DNA of 64,000 bases, taken from positions 186,001-250,000 of the forward strand of contig NZ_JACDUR010000010.1 in the NCBI RefSeq assembly GCF_013761175.1, written 5' to 3'. How positions within the stretch are numbered: position 1 is the stretch's first letter; each line of letters starts with the position of its first letter. Source of the DNA: Nonomuraea soli. GTDB lineage: Bacteria; Actinomycetota; Actinomycetes; Streptosporangiales; Streptosporangiaceae. The position numbers and the translations under genes were made by a program. Below the pieces are notes generated by a model. The model made no database searches. It had not been told where the DNA came from and was given only the letters and a program-made list of their open reading frames with translations. This document shows positions 1 through 12,676 of the stretch, in pieces.

Positions 1-2112
<2,112 letters not shown>

Positions 2113-2146
2113 CACATATTGGTCGGCTTCTGGCTGACCCCTGGGG

Positions 2147-2177
2147 AAGGCGCTCTCTTCGGAGGCGCCTTTTCTTT
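2147..2177 (+). terminator. Intrinsic terminator of rpoC
   Basis: Stem AAGGCGC (2147-2153), a bulged T, CTC, a UUCG loop, GAG and GCGCCTT (2165-2171), then a TTTTCTTT tract (2170-2177). A UUCG-capped stem plus U-tract is a textbook Rho-independent terminator and lies just after the rpoC stop. Confidence 0.9.
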
Positions 2178-2381
2178 GGGCCTCGCGGGGTCGTGCGCCT
2201 TCGGCGCATCGTGCTCGGGCTGCGTCTAGTGGGGGTGGTCCTTCGGCCCACCCCCACGCCCCCGTGGTCGATGGCCTGGGGGCCATCGACAACCCGTCCG
2301 GGGTGCTCGGTGCTTCTCCCTTTCACGGCTTGGGCCTCGCTAGTTGGGCGCCTTCGGTGCAGCGTGCTTGGGCTGCGTGGT
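2177..2381. repeat. Hairpin-rich imperfect direct repeat downstream of rpoC
   Basis: Two imperfect copies of a roughly 50-base unit lie at 2177-2226 and 2332-2381. Both read GGGCCTCGC, then GCGCCTTCGG, then CGTGCT(C/T)GGGCTGCGT. Between them are two perfect hairpins: GTGGGGGTGG/CCACCCCCAC (2229-2257) and TCGATGGCC/GGCCATCGA (2268-2289, loop TGGG). I see no gene here or in the rest of 2113-2545. The arrangement resembles a dispersed intergenic repeat family, which cannot be confirmed from one window. Confidence 0.55.
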
Positions 2382-2545
2382 TTCACGAACGATTCTTGGG
2401 ACCACGATTCGAATGAGTTCTGGCACCAGTCCACAAGGCGTCTGGTCTGGGCCCCGCGAAGGTGGCAAGGCTTGATCGCGTGAGTGCCCTACGCAGCCCT
2501 CGATTGGTACTTTGCGGAGGTGGGTTCCCTGTCTGGGAGGCAGCA

Positions 2546-3532
2546 GTGCACATCAGGACGTTGGGCAAGGGCTTGCAGGTGTCGGCCGTGGGTCTGGGCT
2601 GCATGGGAATGTCGCAGAGTTACGGCCCCAATCCAGGCAGCCGCGCGGACATGATCGGGGTGATCCGGTCTGCGGTGGAGGCAGGGGTGACCTTCTTCGA
2701 CACCGCAGAGGTTTACGGGCCCTACGTCAACGAGGAACTCCTCGGTGAGGCCATCGGTCCGATCCGCGACCAGGTGCAGGTGGCCACCAAGTTCGGCTGG
2801 GACATCGCGGGCGGTAAGCCCGTCGGCTTGAACTCCCGGCCCGAGCAGATCGTCAAGGTGGCCGAGGCCAGCTTGCGGCGCCTGGGCGTGGAGGTGATCG
2901 ACCTGTTCTATCAGCACCGGGTGGATCCGGACGTGCCGATCGAGGAGGTCGCCGGCGTGGTCGGCGAGTTGGTGCAGGCAGGCAAAGTGCGCTACTTCGG
3001 GCTGTCGGAAGTCGGTGCCGCCACTCTGCGCAAGGCTCATGCTGTGCATCCGGTCACCGCGGTGCAGTCGGAGTATTCCCTGTGGACGCGTGATCCCGAG
3101 CCTGAGGTGCTGCCCGCATGCGCGGAGCTGGGGGTCGGGTTCGTGCCGTTCAGCCCGCTGGGCAAGGGATTCTTGACCGGCTCGGTGAATGCGGAAGCAT
3201 CCTTCGCCGACGGCGATATCCGGGCCACCATCCCGCGCTTCGATGCTGAGAATCTGACCGCCAACCAGGCCCTGGTGGATCACGTCCGCCGACTTGCCGA
3301 AGCCAAGGGGGCCACGCCGGGACAGCTCGCCCTGGCCTGGCTGCTGGCCCGGCAGCCGTGGATCGTCCCGATCCCGGGAACCCGCCGCGTCTCCCGTCTA
3401 CGGGAGAATGCCGCCGCGACCACGGTCGGGCTGTCTGCTGACGAGCAGGCCGATCTGGATGCCCTGGCCGCCAGGGTGGGGGTGGCCGGTGATCGGTATG
3501 GCGAGGCGCACATGGGTCTCGTCGGACGTTGA
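2546..3532 (+). CDS. Aldo/keto reductase
   Basis: NAD(P)H-dependent oxidoreductase of the aldo/keto reductase TIM-barrel family, 328 residues, near the usual length. The catalytic tetrad is visible: Asp52 and Tyr57 in FFDTAEVYG, Lys82 in ATKFGW, His124 in FYQHRVDP. The C-terminal half carries FSPLGKGFLTG and the cofactor-phosphate motif PIPGTRR. It resembles the IolS/YajO-type clade with the opening GLGCMGMS. GTG 2546 is chosen over upstream in-frame starts because GGAGG lies at 2536-2540, five bases before it, and the upstream residues do not look like the family. Substrate unknown. Confidence 0.92.
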   Translation: MHIRTLGKGLQVSAVGLGCMGMSQSYGPNPGSRADMIGVIRSAVEAGVTFFDTAEVYGPYVNEELLGEAIGPIRDQVQVATKFGWDIAGGKPVGLNSRPEQIVKVAEASLRRLGVEVIDLFYQHRVDPDVPIEEVAGVVGELVQAGKVRYFGLSEVGAATLRKAHAVHPVTAVQSEYSLWTRDPEPEVLPACAELGVGFVPFSPLGKGFLTGSVNAEASFADGDIRATIPRFDAENLTANQALVDHVRRLAEAKGATPGQLALAWLLARQPWIVPIPGTRRVSRLRENAAATTVGLSADEQADLDALAARVGVAGDRYGEAHMGLVGR

Positions 3533-3978
3533 CCTGGGGCGGATCGGCATGGTCTTGTTCAGGATCAGCTCGTCGGCCAGCACATACCGGACCCATACTC
3601 GGCCATCGCGGCCTCCGCGCCCAGGGCGATGGGCAGGTGCGGCTTGCCGGACAACCTGGCTCCTGTGGTGCCTGAGGCCTTGGCAGGGGATGGAAGCAAG
3701 ACGACTCGAAGGGCTCGGATCCCGCCACGCGATCGTCGTGCTGTCCGGCGTGCTCGGGGATTCGAGGCTGCCGCCGTTGACCCTCGGTCATGGAGGTGAA
3801 AGCTCTGGCATCGCGCGACGCGCACCCAGCGAGCGTTGATTGACACCGACACCAGTCAACTCGCGATGACGGACGGGCGGGCGGCAGAGGGGATGGGTGA
3901 GCTTGAGATAGTCGCCCTGGCTACATCCGAGCTCTCCGCTGATCTAGTGCAGGCCCTGGGTCACGCCTGACCAGCAGT
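3533..3978. other. 446-base gap with no recognisable gene
   Basis: Between the aldo/keto reductase and the convergent methyltransferase. Short open frames exist on both strands (for example 3565-3852 minus, and a stop-free plus-strand stretch near 3532-3798), but none has a good ribosome site or a recognisable domain. Base composition is slightly less G/C-biased than the flanking genes. It may be a decayed gene or mobile-element remnant; I could not identify a parent family. Confidence 0.4.
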
Positions 3979-4773
3979 TCACGAGAGCCGGGCCGTGAGT
4001 GCCTGTGTGGTGAACGGCAGCGTGAACCCGCCCCCGGCCGCGTCGATCGCGGTGCCGACGGCCGTCAGGACCTCGGCCAGTTGCCCGGATGTCAGCCGCG
4101 TCAGCCCGCCCGTGGTCGGCAGGAGGTCGAGCCACTCGTCCCGGGTGTACCAGCGCTCCCACTCCACCCCCCACACCTCCGGTTCGGCGAACGCGCCCGT
4201 GGTGCGCACGCCGTCCGCGAATCCGGCGAACATCTGCTGGTACAGCTGCTGCGCCGGGGCGCGGACGTCGGCGAAGGGTGCGTCCGGGACGACTCGGCGC
4301 AGCGCGTCGGTGAGGGCTCGCACGATCGGCTCCGGGGGGCCGTACACGTGGGCGAACAGGGCCAGCAGCCCTCCCGGGCGCAACACCGCGGCGGCTTTCG
4401 CGGGGCCCGCGACGGGGTCCACCCAGTGCCACGACTGCCCGGCGATCACCGCGTCGAAGGTGCGTCCGCCGGCCTGCCACGACTCGAACGTCGCGACTTC
4501 GACGTCGACTCCGGTACGGCGGGCGAAGGCGGCCATTCTGGTGTCGGGCTCGACTCCGAGCACTGTGCATCCGGCGGCGAGGAACTGGCGGGCTTCGATG
4601 CCGGTGCCGCAGCCGACGTCGACGATGTCGGGGCCTGGGCTGGCGGCGACGATCCGCTGGATCAGCGCCTCGGGGTAGGCGGGCCTGGCACGGTCGTAGC
4701 GTTCCGCGTCGGTGCCGAAGGATTCGGCGATCTGCCTGGCCGTGTGGGCGGGAGGAGGAGGAGGAGTGGGCAT
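3979..4773 (-). CDS. Class I SAM-dependent methyltransferase
   Basis: Predicted cytosolic methyltransferase of 264 residues with the SAM-binding motif I VDVGCGTG at residues 51-58, an acidic residue after the second strand (GVEPD), and the later motif LRPGGLLALF. It belongs to the UbiE/BioC-like Methyltransf_11 group; the substrate cannot be told. The N-terminus is Pro-rich (MPTPPPPP). The gene faces a TetR regulator across 132 bases that hold inverted-repeat operators and a promoter placed so that transcription would begin at or next to the ATG, so a leaderless mRNA under control of the neighbour is likely. Confidence 0.85.
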   Translation of the reverse strand: MPTPPPPPAHTARQIAESFGTDAERYDRARPAYPEALIQRIVAASPGPDIVDVGCGTGIEARQFLAAGCTVLGVEPDTRMAAFARRTGVDVEVATFESWQAGGRTFDAVIAGQSWHWVDPVAGPAKAAAVLRPGGLLALFAHVYGPPEPIVRALTDALRRVVPDAPFADVRAPAQQLYQQMFAGFADGVRTTGAFAEPEVWGVEWERWYTRDEWLDLLPTTGGLTRLTSGQLAEVLTAVGTAIDAAGGGFTLPFTTQALTARLS

Positions 4774-4775
4774 GT

Positions 4776-4808
4776 GCCCACTTTAGTGGGCGTCTGCCCA
4801 CTCGCCAA
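4776..4808 (-). promoter_or_regulatory. Leaderless promoter with overlapping operator dyads
   Basis: On the minus strand: -35 TTGGCG (4803-4808), a 17-base spacer, -10 TAAAGT (4780-4785), then six bases to the methyltransferase ATG at 4773. Three alternating half-sites lie at 4776-4782 (GCCCACT), 4785-4791 (AGTGGGC) and 4796-4802 (GCCCACT). They form two inverted repeats covering the -10 and the spacer, so a repressor bound here would block polymerase. The divergent TetR protein is the obvious candidate. Confidence 0.65.
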
Positions 4809-4826
4809 CGGGATAACGTTTCGCCT

Positions 4827-4898
4827 AGCGCGAAGGGTTCACCGGAAAGCCAGCGCGAAGGGTTCACGGGAAGCCAGCGCGAATATTCATGGGAAGGG
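4827..4898. repeat. Three tandem 23-25-base repeats before the TetR gene
   Basis: Units at 4827-4851, 4852-4875 and 4876-4898 share AGCGCGAA, TTCA(C/T) and GGGAA. The first two contain GAAGGGTTC and the third the perfect palindrome GAATATTC. They end at the ribosome site of the TetR gene. They may be a second operator array or a small minisatellite. Confidence 0.55.
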
Positions 4899-4905
4899 AC
4901 GTGCG

Positions 4906-5544
4906 GTGCCGACGGGAGTGGCTCTGCGGGATGTGCGGCAGCAGTTGTTCGAGGCCGCCGAGCGGGTGCTGCGCCGCGACGGGGCGAACGGGCTGACCAG
5001 CAGGGCCGTCACCGACGAGGCGGGTGTCGCCAAGGGCGTGCTGCACCGGCACTTCGCCGACTTCGACGACTTCCTGGCCGAGCTGGTGCTCGAGCGCATC
5101 GCCCGGCTCGACGCCCAGGGCGCCGAGCTGCGGGCGTCGGCCGGGAGCGGGTCGGTCGCCGGGCGCCTCACCGAGGCGCTGGACCGGCTGTTCGACCCGG
5201 TCACCGTGTCCGTCGTCGGCCTCGTCATCTTCCGCGACGGGCTGCGGGCCCGGCTGCGCAGGGCCGGGACCGCGCACGGCATCCCTGTGCTGACGCAGGC
5301 GGCGGGCATGGTCAGCGGCTATTTGAGGGACGAGTGCGAGATGGGACGCATCGCCGCCGACGCCGACGTCGACGCGCTCGCGCCCGCGCTCATCGGGGCC
5401 GCACACATGCTGTACGCCGCTCACATGCCCTACGCCGAGAGGGAGGCGGGCAGGGAGACGAGCAGGGAGGCCGCCCGGCCAGGAGAGCTGCGCAGGGTCG
5501 TCGACGCGGTCATCGCCGACGTCGTGCAGCGCCGCCTTCTCTGA
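4906..5544 (+). CDS. TetR/AcrR-family transcriptional regulator
   Basis: DNA-binding repressor-type regulator of 212 residues. An N-terminal TetR helix-turn-helix spans about residues 12-60, with the typical TSRAVTDEAGVAKGVLHRHF core at 31-50, followed by an all-helical ligand domain. GTG 4906 is chosen because GAAGGGA (4893-4899) sits six bases upstream and the helix-turn-helix starts at the normal distance; upstream in-frame codons do not look like protein. The gene is divergent from the methyltransferase and shares a 132-base control region with inverted repeats and tandem repeats, so control of itself and that gene is likely. Ligand unknown. Confidence 0.88.
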   Translation: MPTGVALRDVRQQLFEAAERVLRRDGANGLTSRAVTDEAGVAKGVLHRHFADFDDFLAELVLERIARLDAQGAELRASAGSGSVAGRLTEALDRLFDPVTVSVVGLVIFRDGLRARLRRAGTAHGIPVLTQAAGMVSGYLRDECEMGRIAADADVDALAPALIGAAHMLYAAHMPYAEREAGRETSREAARPGELRRVVDAVIADVVQRRLL

Positions 5545-5556
5545 ACGGCACACCGC

Positions 5557-5829
5557 TCAGCTCAGCCGCTCCTGCAGGTGGAAGAGCACCTCCTCACCCG
5601 CGGACTCCTTGCCGATGAGCTTGCACAGCGCCTTCTTCACGGGAAGCCAGTGCGGCCCCTCCCCGGACGGCATGAGCGTGGCCGCGAACGGGTGCCCGTC
5701 GATGGTGCCGCTGACCTTGACGGCGCGGCGGGTCCCCAGGAGCTCGGCGGAGCCGGGCACGGTCACGAAGGTAGCGAAGGCGCCGTCCTTCTCGAGCGGC
5801 GCGGTAAAGGTGTAGTCGAGAGCAGTCAT
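5557..5829 (-). CDS. DUF1905 domain protein
   Basis: Small 90-residue protein that is essentially one DUF1905 domain: a beta-strand-rich fold with VTVPGSAELLGTRR, KVSGTIDGHPF and the Gly-rich GEGPHWLPVKKALCKLIG segment. Family members often stand alone or fused to YdeI-type proteins; no biochemical role is established. The end of the protein, EEVLFHLQERL, matches the usual C-terminal strand. It is divergent from an ECF sigma factor with only 38 bases between start codons, so the two promoters must overlap and the genes may be co-regulated. Confidence 0.8.
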   Translation of the reverse strand: MTALDYTFTAPLEKDGAFATFVTVPGSAELLGTRRAVKVSGTIDGHPFAATLMPSGEGPHWLPVKKALCKLIGKESAGEEVLFHLQERLS

Positions 5830-5867
5830 ACCCCCATGACCGGCGAGCTGAGCGAGAATCGTCGCTT

Positions 5868-6845
5868 GTGAGCGAAGTTCTTCTGAAGAAGGCGCGAGAG
5901 GGCGACGACGACGCCTTCGCGCGCCTGGTGGGGCCGCTGCGGGGGGAGCTGCACGCGCACTGCTACCGCATGCTCGGCTCGCCGCACGACGCCGACGACG
6001 CGCTCCAGGAGGCGATGGTCAGAGCCTGGAAGGGCCTGCGCGGCTTCGAGGAACGCGGTTCGTTGCGGGCGTGGATGTACTCCGTGGCGACCAGGACGTG
6101 CATCGACGCCGTCAACGCCAGGGGCAGGCGGGCGCTGCCGGTGGATCTGGGCCCGGCGAGCGAGCAGGTGGTCGCCGACGCGGAGCCGCTGCAGGAGGTG
6201 CGCTGGCTGGAGCCGTACCCAGACGCGGGGTACGAGCGGCGGGAGACGGTCGAGCTGGCCTTCGTGGCGGCCCTGCAGCACCTGCCGGGCAACCAGCGGG
6301 CGGCGCTGCTGCTGTTCGAGGTGCTCGGATTCTCCGCGGCCGAGATCGCCGCGATGATGGAGACCTCGGTCACCTCGGTGAACTCGGCGTTGTCGAGAGC
6401 GCGGCGGCTGGTCGCCGACAGGGTGCCGGAGCCGAGCCAGCAGCGCACGTTGCGCAAGCTGGGCGACGGGCGGCTGCGCCGGATCGTCGAGCAGTACACC
6501 GCCGCGATGGAGGAGGGCGACGCCGGCAAGCTGGTCGCGTTGCTGACCGAGGACGTGACCTGGTCGATGCCGCCGCTGCCGAGCTGGTACACCGGCGTCG
6601 GGGCGGTCATGGACTTCGCGGTCCAGGTGCCGCTGACCTCGTGCGGGTCGTGGCGGATCGTGGAGGCGAGCGCGAACGGGCAGCCCGCCATGGCCGCCTA
6701 CCTCCGGAGCGAGCGGGAGGAGCGGCACCTGCCCTGGTCGGTCACGGTGCTGACCCTGCGCGGCGACCGGATCGCGGCGCTGACGTCGTTCATCGGGATC
6801 GAGCACTTCCGCATGCTCGGCCTGCCGGTGATGATCGAGGAGTGA
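5868..6845 (+). CDS. ECF RNA polymerase sigma factor with C-terminal SnoaL-like domain
   Basis: Sigma-70 family factor of 325 residues. Region 2 spans about 14-84, with HCYRMLGSPHDADDALQE as the core-binding helix. Region 4 spans about 135-186, with GFSAAEIAAMMETSVTSVN as the -35-reading helix-turn-helix. An NTF2/SnoaL-like domain follows from about 205 to the end. This layout matches the SigJ/SigG-like ECF groups (TIGR02960-type), where the C-terminal domain is thought to act in place of a separate anti-sigma factor; no anti-sigma gene is adjacent. GTG start at 5868; the ribosome site is weak. The stop overlaps the next start by four bases, so translation is probably coupled. Confidence 0.88.
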   Translation: MSEVLLKKAREGDDDAFARLVGPLRGELHAHCYRMLGSPHDADDALQEAMVRAWKGLRGFEERGSLRAWMYSVATRTCIDAVNARGRRALPVDLGPASEQVVADAEPLQEVRWLEPYPDAGYERRETVELAFVAALQHLPGNQRAALLLFEVLGFSAAEIAAMMETSVTSVNSALSRARRLVADRVPEPSQQRTLRKLGDGRLRRIVEQYTAAMEEGDAGKLVALLTEDVTWSMPPLPSWYTGVGAVMDFAVQVPLTSCGSWRIVEASANGQPAMAAYLRSEREERHLPWSVTVLTLRGDRIAALTSFIGIEHFRMLGLPVMIEE

Positions 6846-7645
6846 CCATCGATCCCGCCCAGCCGTACGGGCCCCTCGTCCACACCACGGTCAGGCTCGT
6901 CACGTGGAACGTGTGGGGCGGGTTCACGGCGTGGCCGGAACGGTTCGAGGCGCTCAAGCGGGAGCTGGCGCGGTGCGAGCCCGACGTGATCGCCCTGCAG
7001 GAGTGGACGGACGGCGGGCAGGCGGGTGAGCTGGCCTCGCGGCTGGGGCTGGGACACGTCGCGCTGGCCAAGGGCGGCGACGAGGAGGCGCTCGCGTGCG
7101 CGGTCCTGTCGCGCTGGCCGGTGGTCGCACGAGAGACGTACGGCCTGGCGGGCGGCAGGACGCCGGGTACGGCGCTGCTGACGGAGATCGACGGGCCTCG
7201 CGGCACGCTCCAGGTGGCGAGCACGATCATCGGCTCGTTCCACCTGGCCGAGAGCGCGGTACGGCAGCAGCAGGTCAGGCAGCTCGTCGAGCAGGTCACG
7301 GCGGCGACGTCCAGGCAGCATCCGACGATCGTGTGCGGCGACTTCAACGCGCCGCCCGACAGCGACGAGATCCGGATGCTCACCGGCCGGGCGGCTCCGG
7401 CGGTCGAGCGGGTCGCCTTCTACGACGCATGGGAGGTGGCCGGCGACGGCGGCCCCGGGCACACGTGGAGCAACGCCAACCCGTGGGCGGCTCCCGGCCT
7501 GCTGCCCGACCGGCGCTTCGACTACGTCTTCAGCGCCTGGCCCAGGGCGGGTGGGGCGGGTCACCCCGTGCGGTGCGAGGTGATCGGCGCGCGGCCGCCG
7601 TACCCGTCGGACCACTTCGGGGTGCTGGCCGAGCTCAGGTACTAG
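6842..7645 (+). CDS. Endonuclease/exonuclease/phosphatase-family protein
   Basis: Metal-dependent phosphodiesterase fold of 267 residues. Catalytic motifs visible: TWNVWGG (Asn23), ALQEW (Glu54), CGDFN (Asp167, Asn169) and SDHFG (Asp257, His258). No signal peptide is seen, so it is probably cytosolic. The substrate could be a nucleic acid, phospholipid or phosphate ester and cannot be told from sequence. GTG 6842 overlaps the sigma-factor stop (GTGA), which both sets the start and implies translational coupling. No recognisable partner follows before the str operon. Confidence 0.85.
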   Translation: MTIDPAQPYGPLVHTTVRLVTWNVWGGFTAWPERFEALKRELARCEPDVIALQEWTDGGQAGELASRLGLGHVALAKGGDEEALACAVLSRWPVVARETYGLAGGRTPGTALLTEIDGPRGTLQVASTIIGSFHLAESAVRQQQVRQLVEQVTAATSRQHPTIVCGDFNAPPDSDEIRMLTGRAAPAVERVAFYDAWEVAGDGGPGHTWSNANPWAAPGLLPDRRFDYVFSAWPRAGGAGHPVRCEVIGARPPYPSDHFGVLAELRY

Positions 7646-7833
7646 AGCGACGTGGCCGGGGAGCGCCCGGTGTGCGCGTCGCCGCGTCTCATCCGTGCTG
7701 CGGAAAGGGTCGGAAGATGCCGGGAGAGCGGGTAAACTGGTCCAGGGTCTGATAGCGGTTAGGCGTCAACCGACCGCGGACCACGACACGGAGGTGCGGC
7801 CGTCCCGGCGGCGGCCGAGCAAACACGGCCGTT

Positions 7834-7862
7834 TTGACGTGCCGTGCTGGGCTGGGTAGCCT
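7834..7862 (+). promoter_or_regulatory. Candidate str-operon promoter
   Basis: TTGACG (7834-7839), a 17-base spacer, then TAGCCT (7857-7862). This fits the housekeeping sigma consensus and would give a leader of about 225 bases before rpsL. Confidence 0.55.
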
Positions 7863-7955
7863 TGCTCTTCGTGCCCGTGGACTCATGGGCTCTCACGCGT
7901 GCAATCGATCAAGTGGTTGGTGCCGCGTGACGTCCCCCGGCGAAAGACCGCGCGG

Positions 7956-7984
7956 GGCGTGGCTCCGACAAGGAGCGACACGCC
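7956..7984 (+). ncRNA. Stem-loop in the rpsL leader
   Basis: GGCGTGGCTCC (7956-7966), loop GACAA, GGAGC (7972-7976), a two-base bulge, CACGCC (7979-7984): an 11-bp stem. It has no U-tract and lies inside the transcribed leader, so it may be a regulatory or stabilising structure rather than a terminator. Confidence 0.45.
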
Positions 7985-8094
7985 CGACCGCGTGGGTCGA
8001 AGCGGGGGAGAAAACAGCAGGTCATGACACCGGCAGTACCTGCGAAATGCACGACCTTTGACGTAGTACCGGCCAAGCACGAAATGGAGTGGCA

Positions 8095-8472
8095 GTGCCC
8101 ACTATCCAGCAGTTGGTCCGAAAGGGCCGGCAGGACAAGGTCTCCAAGACCAAGACTCCTGCCCTGAAGGGGAGTCCGCAGCGCCGCGGCGTCTGCCAGC
8201 GCGTCTACACCACCACGCCCAAGAAGCCGAACTCGGCTCTGCGCAAGGTGGCCCGTGTTCGCCTCACCAACGGCATCGAGGTCACGGCTTACATCCCCGG
8301 TGTGGGTCACAACCTGCAGGAGCACTCGATCGTGCTCGTCCGTGGCGGTCGTGTGAAGGACCTGCCGGGTGTTCGTTACAAGATCATCCGCGGCACGCTC
8401 GACACCCAGGGTGTCAAGAACCGCAAGCAGGCTCGTTCCCGTTACGGCGCGAAGTTGGAGAAGAAGAAGTAA
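8095..8472 (+). CDS. rpsL: 30S ribosomal protein S12
   Basis: Component of the decoding centre, 125 residues, complete. The conserved KPNSALRK loop and GGRVKDLPGVRY are present. Lys43 and Lys88, the classic streptomycin-resistance positions, are both lysine, so the protein is expected to be of the sensitive type. GTG 8095 is chosen over GTG 8089 because MPTIQQLVRKG is the family N-terminus and GGAG (8086-8089) then has proper spacing. The stop TAA overlaps the rpsG ATG by one base. First gene of the str operon. Confidence 0.98.
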   Translation: MPTIQQLVRKGRQDKVSKTKTPALKGSPQRRGVCQRVYTTTPKKPNSALRKVARVRLTNGIEVTAYIPGVGHNLQEHSIVLVRGGRVKDLPGVRYKIIRGTLDTQGVKNRKQARSRYGAKLEKKK

Positions 8473-8942
8473 TGCCTCGTAAGGGTTCTCCTGGCCGCCG
8501 CCAGCTCATGGCCGACCCGGTCTACAGCTCGCCGCTGGTCACCGCGCTGATCAACAAGGTCCTCCTCGACGGCAAGCGCTCCATCGCGCAGTCGATCGTC
8601 TACGGCGCCCTCGAGGGCTGCCGTGACAAGACCGGCAACGACCCGGTCGTCACGCTCAAGCGTGCGCTCGACAACGTCAAGCCGACCCTCGAGGTCCGCA
8701 GCCGCCGTGTCGGTGGCGCGACCTACCAGGTCCCGGTCGAGGTTCGCGCCTCCCGCAGCACCACTCTGGCGCTGCGCTGGCTGGTGCAGTACTCCCGGGC
8801 CCGCCGCGAGAAGACCATGACCGAGCGCCTCATGAACGAGCTCCTCGACGCCAGCAACGGCCTCGGGGCGAGCGTCAAGAAGCGCGAGGACACCCACAAG
8901 ATGGCCGAGTCCAACAAGGCCTTCGCCCACTACCGCTGGTAA
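8472..8942 (+). CDS. rpsG: 30S ribosomal protein S7
   Basis: Primary 16S rRNA 3'-domain binding protein that nucleates 30S head assembly; 156 residues, the standard length. It opens with MPRKGSPGRRQL and carries the conserved RSTTLALRWLV and MTERLMNELLDA helices, ending in FAHYRW. The ATG is built from the last base of the rpsL stop, so translation is coupled. In other bacteria S7 feeds back on str-operon translation; no matching element between rpsL and rpsG is possible here because there is no gap. Confidence 0.98.
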   Translation: MPRKGSPGRRQLMADPVYSSPLVTALINKVLLDGKRSIAQSIVYGALEGCRDKTGNDPVVTLKRALDNVKPTLEVRSRRVGGATYQVPVEVRASRSTTLALRWLVQYSRARREKTMTERLMNELLDASNGLGASVKKREDTHKMAESNKAFAHYRW

Positions 8943-8978
8943 CAGCGGTTACGACGAGACGACGAGGACGCGAGAGAA

Positions 8979-11078
<2,100 letters not shown>

Positions 11079-11212
11079 CTGCCGGTCCCTAGGTGGCCGG
11101 GCGTCAAACCCCCGGCCACCTGGTACGGCGCAAGCCGTACCGCTATAGGGGTTCGGGGCTTCCCGGGCCCGAGTCTGAAGTAAGTCAGTCAGATTCTCTA
11201 AGGAGAGAACCA

Positions 11213-12406
<1,194 letters not shown>

Positions 12407-12413
12407 GTGGGAA

Positions 12414-12441
12414 GCGGCCGGTTCCTCCGGGAGCCGGCCGC
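12414..12441 (+). terminator. Hairpin terminator after tuf
   Basis: GCGGCCGGTTCC (12414-12425) pairs with GGGAGCCGGCCGC (to 12441) as a 12-bp stem with one G-U pair and a four-base loop. There is no clear U-tract, which is common for actinobacterial terminators. Confidence 0.75.
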
Positions 12442-12467
12442 CTCTCTGTAGAAGGCTCCACTGAGCG

Positions 12468-12522
12468 CCGTGATCCAGCAGTTAGTTCGGTCACAGATTC
12501 CGAAGTAACTGCCGGATCACGG
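12468..12522. repeat. 23-base near-perfect inverted repeat upstream of rpsJ
   Basis: Arms 12468-12490 and 12500-12522 match at 21 of 23 positions; the left arm begins CCGTGATCC and ends TTCGG, with a nine-base spacer. It lies 27 bases past the tuf terminator and 154 bases before rpsJ. It is much longer than a typical operator. It could be a second terminator, a cruciform, or part of the S10 leader. Confidence 0.8.
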
Positions 12523-12619
12523 AATGAAACGGCAGATCGACAACGTCTGTCATGTGGGGTCACCCGGGAGAGAAAGTACTTGGCCCGAGCATCTGCTCAC
12601 AGGCGGTAACCTCTCCCAC

Positions 12620-12646
12620 GCGGCAACCTGCCGCTCGTTACTTTTT
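12620..12646 (+). terminator. Candidate attenuator in the S10-operon leader
   Basis: GCGGCA (12620-12625), loop ACC, TGCCGC (12629-12634), then TCGTTACTTTTT. The stem and U-run end 30 bases before the rpsJ start, on the coding strand of the operon they would stop. This is the expected position of a regulated intrinsic terminator. Confidence 0.5.
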
Positions 12647-12676
12647 CAGACGACAGTGAAGGACACCGAGGCCACT

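Larger units (their letters stand above)
7646..8094 (+). other. 449-base upstream region of the str operon
   Basis: No gene recognised. It contains a promoter-like pair at 7834-7862 and a stem-loop at 7956-7984, listed separately, and otherwise appears to be a long 5' leader of rpsL. Short open frames lack ribosome sites. Confidence 0.6.

Noticed and set aside
3150..3852. Overlapping minus-strand open frames in and after the aldo/keto reductase, looking like a possible transposase
   Set aside because: No transposase motif, no terminal inverted repeats, poor ribosome sites, and most of the frame is the shadow of the reductase gene.
7721..7800. tRNA-like folding upstream of rpsL
   Set aside because: No TTCGA T-loop, no acceptor-stem complementarity and no CCA-type end found.
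12580..12612. rpsJ promoter TTGGCC ... TAACCT
   Set aside because: The spacer is 21 bases, too long for a housekeeping promoter.
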